The notes under the pieces: model-generated
Told to the model about the DNA's origin: nothing
Database searches by the model: none
The model's input: only the letters and a program-made list of their open reading frames with translations
In this document: piece by piece, positions 57,794-64,000 of the stretch
Numbering within the stretch: position 1 is the stretch's first letter
Layout: each line of letters opens with the position of its first letter
Program-made: the position numbers and the translations under genes
Origin: Holothuria scabra
Lineage: Eukaryota > Echinodermata > Holothuroidea > Aspidochirotida > Holothuriidae
Direction: 5' to 3'
DNA: 64,000 bases
Assembly (NCBI GenBank): GCA_037179385.1
Contig: CM074180.1
Coordinates: 27,385,455-27,449,454 of the forward strand

Positions 57794-58062
57794 AGGGTTA
57801 TAGCTAGCCAAATTTGGGTGCTGAGTAATTGCCTGATCTGGTGAAAATGCCTAACGCTACCCAATGGCATTCACCCCATTTTTCAGCCATTAATTTTTCG
57901 TTTTCCTCTCATTTCACTTAAGGGAGTAAATTTTGGCAAGTTTTATGTCTCTGTAGGCAGATTCATGGTGGGCAGGGAGACATGTGCTTACCTGAAGTGC
58001 ATGGGGGGCAATACAGAGTGCTGGTGTGGCCACCCAGCGCAGCCCACCATAGGGCTACAACC
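57794..58062. mobile_element. Probable hAT-like MITE near TMED10
   Basis: CTGTCTGC occurs at 57786-57793 and 58063-58070. Inner ends are inverted: left GGGTTATAGCTAGCC, right (reverse complement) GGTTGTAGCCC. The exact cut points are ambiguous by two bases. The insert lies ~370 bp beyond the TMED10 stop codon, probably in its 3' UTR. Confidence 0.5.
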
Positions 58063-58436
58063 CTGTCTGCCTCTACATCTATTGCTGAAAACTCTTTTTT
58101 AGTCATAAATTTTTCATGTTTTTCTGTGGTTAAAATTTATGAATAAGCACAACAACATAATAGGACCACGACATATTACATTTAAACTTTTTCCTATAGG
58201 AAACAAAAGTCTGAAAGTGCTTGCTTGTCTTATTAGCAATGAAGGCCTTAACATGAACCATTAAAAGTGGTATAAATTTTCTTTTTTTACCTTATAAGGT
58301 ACACTAAACTGAATCTATACTTTGTGGGACAGATACCTAGATTTGAGGGGACTGAAATTCAGAATGGGGTGTGATCAGCTATCTTTAACCTTTTTTTTTT
58401 TTTTATAAAACTATCTTAATTCAGCACCTTTCAGTT

Positions 58437-58558
58437 TCACTCAATAAGCTTCTTGGACTTGAAATAACGGCGAAGGTAGAACACTTGCCATGTAGCTAGG
58501 CACACCAGGCATCCCATGGAAAAGATGCTGAAATACAACACTCTGGTATTAGTAGACT
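58437..58558 (-). CDS. TMED10: TMED10 last coding exon (p24 family cargo receptor C-terminus)
   Basis: After acceptor TTATCTTCACAG (58559-58570) the minus strand encodes [20 protein letters not shown] then [19 protein letters not shown] and TGA. This is nearly identical to the vertebrate TMED10 (p24 delta 1/Tmp21) end as I recall it. It contains the end of the coiled coil (STNTRVL), the single membrane span ([19 protein letters not shown]) and the 11-residue cytosolic tail with an aromatic pair (YF, usually FF, for COPII) and the KKLIE dilysine signal (COPI). p24 proteins shuttle between ER and Golgi and help load cargo such as GPI-anchored proteins. The exon starts in phase 1; upstream exons encoding the GOLD domain were not found to the right within the window. 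Confidence 0.95.
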
Positions 58559-59738
58559 CTGTGAAGATAAAGAAATGAAACCTTGAGCTCTACCACAAAT
58601 ATCCACAAAAAATCATAAATATGCTATAAAACTTACAGAAATGAAGAAGTGATCATATTCATCTAATATGTGTACATGACATACACAACTACTTGAGCAT
58701 TTTGACTCCTGCACATCAATCCTGGAGATGATATGAACCCCAGGTAACATTAAAGTGTACCTCAAGTCTACAATTGTAAAAAATTTATACTACACATGAA
58801 AATTGAATTCAAACCCATTTTCATTCCTGAGCTGAGGTATAAAATGTTGATGTTTATTCACTCAATTTAAAATGGCACATTGCATAATAATTTGTGAAGT
58901 CATTGTTGTAACTACTCAAATAATAGTCTTTGTAAATTTCCATGATTTTCTGACAAGTTACTGCACCTTATACCAATAAGTGAGTCTTCTTACTCTCATC
59001 ACAGGGTGATGTAATTTAATCCTCTCTGTAGAACATGCTTATTGCAAGCAAGCAGAAAGCATTCAAGGTTATAAAATTATTTTTAATTTCAAAAGGAAAC
59101 AAAGCACATGGTTAGAGTTTTAAAACAAAAATATCAAAAATTATTGCACAATACTACTAGGTGATTAAATTTCAACATTTAATATTTCAAAAATGGAACA
59201 AGCTATCACAATGGGTGTTGAATGAATGAGGTTCAATTTGCAACCTTCAAAATATATTTATAAAATTCTAGACTTGAGGTACATTTCAACACAGCCCATC
59301 AGAAGTTTTCATGATGCTATCTATGAAGTCAAAACACCCTCAATACTTTTGACTCCTCTACAGTGTTCTCCACCTGCTGTTTTGTTGATAGGGTGCAGGA
59401 ACCAAACAAAATTTAACAAGAAAGCTCATTACCAGGTTAAAATGTACCACCGGGACAAAAAGTGAAGCATCTGGACAGAAATTTCCAATTCAAAACATTA
59501 AAACAGAGCGAATGGCAAAGACTTTACTATGAATATTGAGTGACCATGATCAGAAAATGCTGTTCCACTAATAGCCAAGAAAAGTTCACAACTCCAGTCT
59601 ACAGGGGCATTAAAAAAAGATGGTATGCCACAAGTACATACATTTGAGCCACCTCAAGTTTAAAAGACTATTGCTGTGGAGATTTTGATGGTGAGTAGTC
59701 ATAGGATCTGTGGGAACTGTAAAGGCTAGGCAGGCAAA
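58559..59738. other. TMED10 intron, left part, with dispersed repeat
   Basis: Holds the second copy (59176-59280) of the repeat at 45443-45540. The remainder is AT-rich with no recognised feature. The open frame at 59226-59465 begins in the repeat and has no domain. Confidence 0.5.
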
Positions 59739-61133
59739 CCAGAATGCAAAAATGCATTGAGGTTTCGATGATACATACATGCTCTTTTCAATGAAATGCT
59801 ACATTTCTGGTGACAACTGGTGACCCAAAGTGACCTTTGACTCCACCTGTTAGTAACTGGTTTTTCTTTTAACCAAAACATTTCTACAAATTTCATACTG
59901 TGCCTTAAGATATTCCGCAAACAAGCTGCTTACATCATAACGCATCAACATATCAAGTTTGAAATGAATCCAAGTTTCCTACCTTGAGATATAGTGTAAA
60001 CAAGTTTTCTGAGTTTGACCCCCTATGACCCCAAATGAACTTTGACCTCTACCAAAATCAAAAGGGTTTTTCCTTACATCATAACACATCAACATATCAA
60101 GTTTGAAATCAATCCAAGCTTCCTACCTTGAGATATTGTGTTAAAAAGTTTTTCAGGATTTGTCCCCTTCTGACCCCAAATGACCTTTGACCTCCACCAA
60201 AATAAATAGGATTCTTCTTTACATCATAATACATCAACATATCAAGTCTGAAATGAATCCAACTTTCCTACAATGATGTATCATGTAAACAAGGATTTCA
60301 GGGTTTGGACCCCATGTGACCCCAAATGACCTTTGACCTCCACCAAAATTTCTTGGGTTTTTCCTTACCTCATAATGCATCAACATATCAAGTTTGAAAT
60401 CAATCCAAGCTTCCTACCTTGAGATATTGTGTTAAAAAGTTTTTCAGGATTTGTCCCCTTCTGACCCCAAATGACCTTTGACCTCCACCAAAATAAATAG
60501 GATTCTTCTTTACATCATAATACATCAACATATCAAGTCTGAAATGAATCCAACTTTCCTACAATGATGTATCATGTAAACAAGGATTTCAGGGTTTGGA
60601 CCCCATGTGACCCCAAATGACCTTTGACCTCCACCAAAATTTCTTGGGTTTTTCCTTACCTCATAATGCATCAACATATCAAGTTTGAAATGGATCAGTT
60701 TCCTACCTTCAGATATAGTGTGAACAAGGATTTCAGGGTTTGACCCCACGTGACCCCAAATGACCTTTGACCTCCACCAAAATCAATAGGGTTCTTCCTT
60801 ACATCATAACGCATCTGCATATCAAGTTTGAAATTAATCCAAGTTTTCTATCTTGAGATATCGTGTAAACAAAGATTTCGGTTTTTGACCCCCTGTGACC
60901 CCAGATGACCTTTGACCTCAACCAAAATAAATAGGATTCTTCCTCTCAGTAAGGGGTATCTGTGTACCAAGTTTGAAAACTGTCAGATCTTCCCTTCTCA
61001 AGATATCGTGTAAACAAGCAAAGTGTCACAAACACACACACACACACATACACACACACGCACATACACACATACATACACACACACACACACGCCATCA
61101 TGAATGCATAGGTTTCTCTTTTCATCGAAACCA
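59739..61133 (-). mobile_element. Helitron-like element, K family (K1)
   Basis: Plus-strand start CCAGAATGCAAAAATGCATT is a hairpin (AATGCA/TGCATT, loop AAAA) followed by GAGGTTTCGATGA. The far end reads ATAGGTTTCTCTTTTCATCG then AAACC. In element sense it ends GCATTCTGG before T, a CTRR end. Eight or nine units (~146 bp) carry CAAATGACCTTTGACCTCCA-like motifs, then a CA tract (61030-61093). The overall plan equals the H family, but the terminal and subterminal sequences are unrelated. Confidence 0.75.
60090..60671. repeat. Recent 291-bp dimer duplication inside the K1 array
   Basis: Two successive 291-bp blocks (60090-60380 and 60381-60671) appear identical or nearly so, whereas the two monomers within each block differ clearly (for example AAAATAAATAGGATT versus AAAATTTCTTGGGTT). 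This is a two-monomer higher-order repeat, as made by unequal exchange or slippage. Confidence 0.8.
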
Positions 61134-61545
61134 AAAATGGAACGTGCTTGTAATTGTGCTACATTGTTCCAAAATGACTTCTTCAATCCACTGCAACTTA
61201 ATATTACACAGACTCCCTTCTGTTAACTCCAGAGAACTAAAAGAAACTAGAGCAGATATGCTGCATAATCTCAACACTTTAGTAAATGTATGGTCAATGG
61301 TAATTTTGAAACCATTAAACTCTGCATCTCAGTTTTTTATGATTACAAAAAACGAGAAAACATCATTTTGCTTGTTAGGTGCACTTTCATGCATAAAAAT
61401 GAAAAATGAGACGAACTTCCTCTATCATTATATTTTTCATACAATACAGGCAGGTTAAGCTATTTTAGTGTGATCATTCAAATACTTATAGCAGAGATTT
61501 ATAATATCCTGATACTGTACACTTTTAGTCCCAACACAGTCTCAA
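61134..61545. other. Spacer between K elements
   Basis: 412 bp with no recognised repeat. The 161-codon frame that ends here starts in the CA repeat of K1 and is not a gene. Confidence 0.45.
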
Positions 61546-62121
61546 CCAGAATGCAAAAATGCATTGTGCTTTTGATGATAGGATCTCTTAAATTTATTCC
61601 AAAAAATGCCATGAAGTCCCATATCTTCTCAGTCAAGTGTTACACTTGTTGTAACAACAATTTTGTATTATCTTAGATGACAACCATCTTCTCACCATAA
61701 CACATCCACATACCAAATATGAAATCTATATCCTGTTTCCTATCTTGAAATGTTGTTATGTTTCAGACTTTGACCCTTAGTGACCTCCACCAAAAATGAT
61801 TGGGACCATTTCTTAATCATGATGCATCCATATTACAAATATGAAATCTATCCAAGTTTCCCATTTTCAGATAATGTGTTAACAAGGTTTTCAGAGTTTG
61901 ACCCCTGATGATCCCACATGACCTTTCACTTCCACCAAAAACAATGTTCTTCTTCTTAATGTGGGGCATCTAACTACCAAGTTAAAAAACTGTCAGACAT
62001 TTCTATCTTGAGATGGGCCATTCCATGAAGAGAGTTACTCTGAGGTGCAATTTGAAAGTACATGCTACCTTCAAGTGCTGCATGTAATATTTATTGAAGG
62101 GTAAAAAAAAGAAAATAAAAA
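61546..62121 (-). mobile_element. K-family Helitron-like element, truncated (K2)
   Basis: Starts with the CCAGAATGCAAAAATGCATT hairpin and has a short array (about 61760 and 61920, with weakened TGACCTTTCACTTCC motifs). Then, instead of the CA repeat and GAAACC end, comes unrelated sequence up to K3. The opposite end is missing or lies beyond K3. Confidence 0.6.
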
Positions 62122-63621
62122 CCAGAATGCAAAAATGCATTGAGGTTTCGATGATACATAAATGTTCCGTTTCAACGAGTGCCATCATGCACCATTATCT
62201 TCTCATTCAAATGTTTTCTAGCATGTTCAAAAAATAATTTTGTCATTCCAGATGACCTTTTGACCTCCATAAAAGCCATACATAGCTAGAATGACAAACA
62301 ACATATAGACAAACGGACAAACAGCTTTCTTGAGAGATCACATTTAAAAAGGTTTCCAGGCTTTGACCCCTGGAGACCCCAGATGACCTTTCATCTCTGC
62401 CAAAAACTATGGGGACCATCTTCTAACCACAATGCATCCATATACCCAAATATGAAATCTATCCAAGTTTCCTATCTTGAGATATTGCATAAGCAGGATT
62501 TTCAGACTTGGGCCAGCAGTGACCCAAGATGACCTTTGAACTCCATCAAAAACATTACGTACCATTTCCTGACCATAACCCATCCACATAACAAATATGA
62601 CATCTATCAAAGCTACTTAACCTGGGATATCACATAAACAAGGTTTTCAGACTTTAACCCCTGGTGACCCCAGATGACCTTTGACCTCCCCCAAGAGCAA
62701 TAGGGGTCATTAACTGACTATGACACATCCACATACCAAATATGAAATCTATCCAAGTTTCCTACCTTGAGATATCCCATTAACAAGGTTTTCATACTTT
62801 GACCCCTGATGACCCCGGATGACCTTTGACCTCCACCAAAAACGATAGGAACCACCTCCTGACCATAATACATCCAAATCCTAAATATGAAATCTATTCA
62901 GGCTTTCTACCTTGAGATATCGTGTTAACGAGATCTTCAGACTTTGACCCCTGGTGACCCAGATGACTTTTGACCTCCGTCAAAAACAATAGGGACCATC
63001 TACTGACCATAATGCATCCACATACCAAATATGAAATCTATCCAAGTTTCCTATCTTGAGATATTGCCTTAACAAGGTTTTCATACTTCGACCCCTGGGG
63101 ACCCCAGATGACCTTTGACCTCCACCAAAAACATCAGGGACCATCTCCTGACCATACCACATCCACATACTACATATGAAATCTATTCAAGCTTTCTACC
63201 TTGAGATATCATGTTAACGAGATTTTCAGGCGTTGACCCCTGGTGACCCCAGATGACCTTTGAACTACCCTAAAAACAATAGGGACCATCTACTGACTAT
63301 AACACATCCACATACCAAATATGAAATCTATCCAAGCTTCCTACCTTGAGATATTGTGTTAACATGGTTTTCAGACTTTGACCCCTGGTGACACCAGGTG
63401 ACCTTTGACCTCCACTAAAAACAATAGGGTTCTTCCTCTCAATATGGCGAATCTAAGTACCAAGTTTGAAAACTGTCACACATTCCTACCTTGAGATATC
63501 GTGTTAACAAGCAAAGTGTCACAAACACACACACATACACACACACACACGCACACACACACACATACATACACACGCACGCCCTCATGATTGCATTGGT
63601 TTCTCTTATCATTGAAACCAA
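62122..63621 (-). mobile_element. Helitron-like element, K family, complete (K3)
   Basis: CCAGAATGCAAAAATGCATT hairpin and GAGGTTTCGATGATACAT at the left; CTCATGATTGCATTGGTTTC and CATTGAAACC at the right. Eight array units spaced ~145 bp (motifs near 62385, 62533, 62677, 62818, 62960, 63105, 63255, 63400), most with GATGACCTTTGACCTCC. CA tract at about 63523-63580. Non-coding. Confidence 0.75.
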
Positions 63622-64000
63622 AAATCAACCCCCTTGGGATGAAATTTCAGCCCCGCCCACTTCCAATATGAAGTTGTGAATATTTTGTATTGCCTGAACG
63701 CCATATGAGAAATAGTGTCTTGAATGCAAATGCAGTACCTTTATCTAAATTGGCTTTGAATCAATTTAGTATGGTCCATTCTTTCTCCAACTATGATTTC
63801 CATATATCACATCAACCCAACCCAGATGGCTGGGAGGGGGGTTGTTAAAAATGTAACGTCTATAAAGTAATGTCCATAAAAAAAATTTGATCAAAGTTTA
63901 CCCCACACCCCCTCTGTAAATTCTGTTGAAAGTGAAATTCATTTGCAAAGCTAACTTTTGTCACAGAAAAAATAAGAACACCATAGACATGAAATTAATG
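63622..64000. other. No recognisable feature
   Basis: AT-rich TMED10 intron sequence up to the window edge. Confidence 0.45.

Noticed and set aside
60973..61458. 161-codon plus-strand open frame
   Set aside because: It begins in array sequence and runs through the CA microsatellite of K1 (histidine-threonine repeats); a microsatellite artefact.
62014..62110. Second copy of the 8-bp-duplication element (CCATTCCATGAAGAG resembles CCTATTCCATGACAA)
   Set aside because: Similarity is limited to about ten bases, and neither the AAGAGTCCGTCAC motif nor a flanking duplication is present.

Overview
This is a eukaryotic, animal nuclear window. It is AT-rich and intron-dominated, with GT-AG introns, CA microsatellites, a tRNA-derived SINE and many short DNA transposons. 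Nothing prokaryotic, viral or organellar was seen. The recognisable genes are conserved animal genes. The order and orientation NEK9(-) then TMED10(-) is, from memory, the same as on human chromosome 14q24. This suggests a slowly evolving bilaterian, possibly an invertebrate deuterostome such as an echinoderm. The species guess is weak and rests on repeat style only.

Genes. (1) Minus strand, 43107 down to 7458: six exons encode the first ~198 residues of a NEK9-type NIMA-related kinase, from the start codon to just after the activation segment. All splice phases agree, intron 1 is about 28 kb, and the rest of the gene lies left of the window. (2) Plus strand, 46390-50537: a three-exon model gives a 142-residue basic/acidic protein that I do not recognise, in the gap between the two conserved genes. 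(3) Minus strand, 58558-58437: the last coding exon of TMED10 (p24 delta family cargo receptor); earlier exons lie to the right. A region with ETS-like and E2F-like motifs lies just upstream of NEK9 exon 1 and may be a bidirectional promoter.

Repeats fill most of the rest. The most striking are Helitron-like non-autonomous elements, in two families with different ends. Family H has subterminal GATTCCTTGCC and an AAGCC-AAAA-GGCTT hairpin. Family K has GGTTTC/GAAACC and an AATGCA-AAAA-TGCATT hairpin. Both end in CTRR before a T, carry a CA microsatellite, and share an internal array of ~142-159 bp units. Nearly every unit holds TGACCTTTGACCT, a perfect direct-repeat-1 nuclear-receptor motif (AGGTCA-A-AGGTCA on the other strand). 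One H element sits inside another and the related copy at 4848-7391 shows the empty A^T site.

Other mobile DNA: a piggyBac-type MITE with TTAA duplication; hAT-type MITEs with 8-bp or 5-bp duplications; a 1.4-kb element with an 8-bp duplication and six copies of a 14-base motif; many TTAAAGG-ended Kolobok/T2-like MITEs; a foldback MITE; and two fossil non-LTR reverse transcriptase pieces. Layout: 1-7.4 kb NEK9 intron/downstream with H1; 7.4-15 kb NEK9 exons 6-2; 15-43 kb NEK9 intron 1 with the composite H2 at 32.4-38.1 kb; 43-51 kb promoter and small plus-strand gene; 51-58 kb MITE-rich spacer; 58.4 kb TMED10 last exon; 59.7-63.6 kb K elements inside a TMED10 intron. All boundaries come from reading the sequence by eye; no database search was run.
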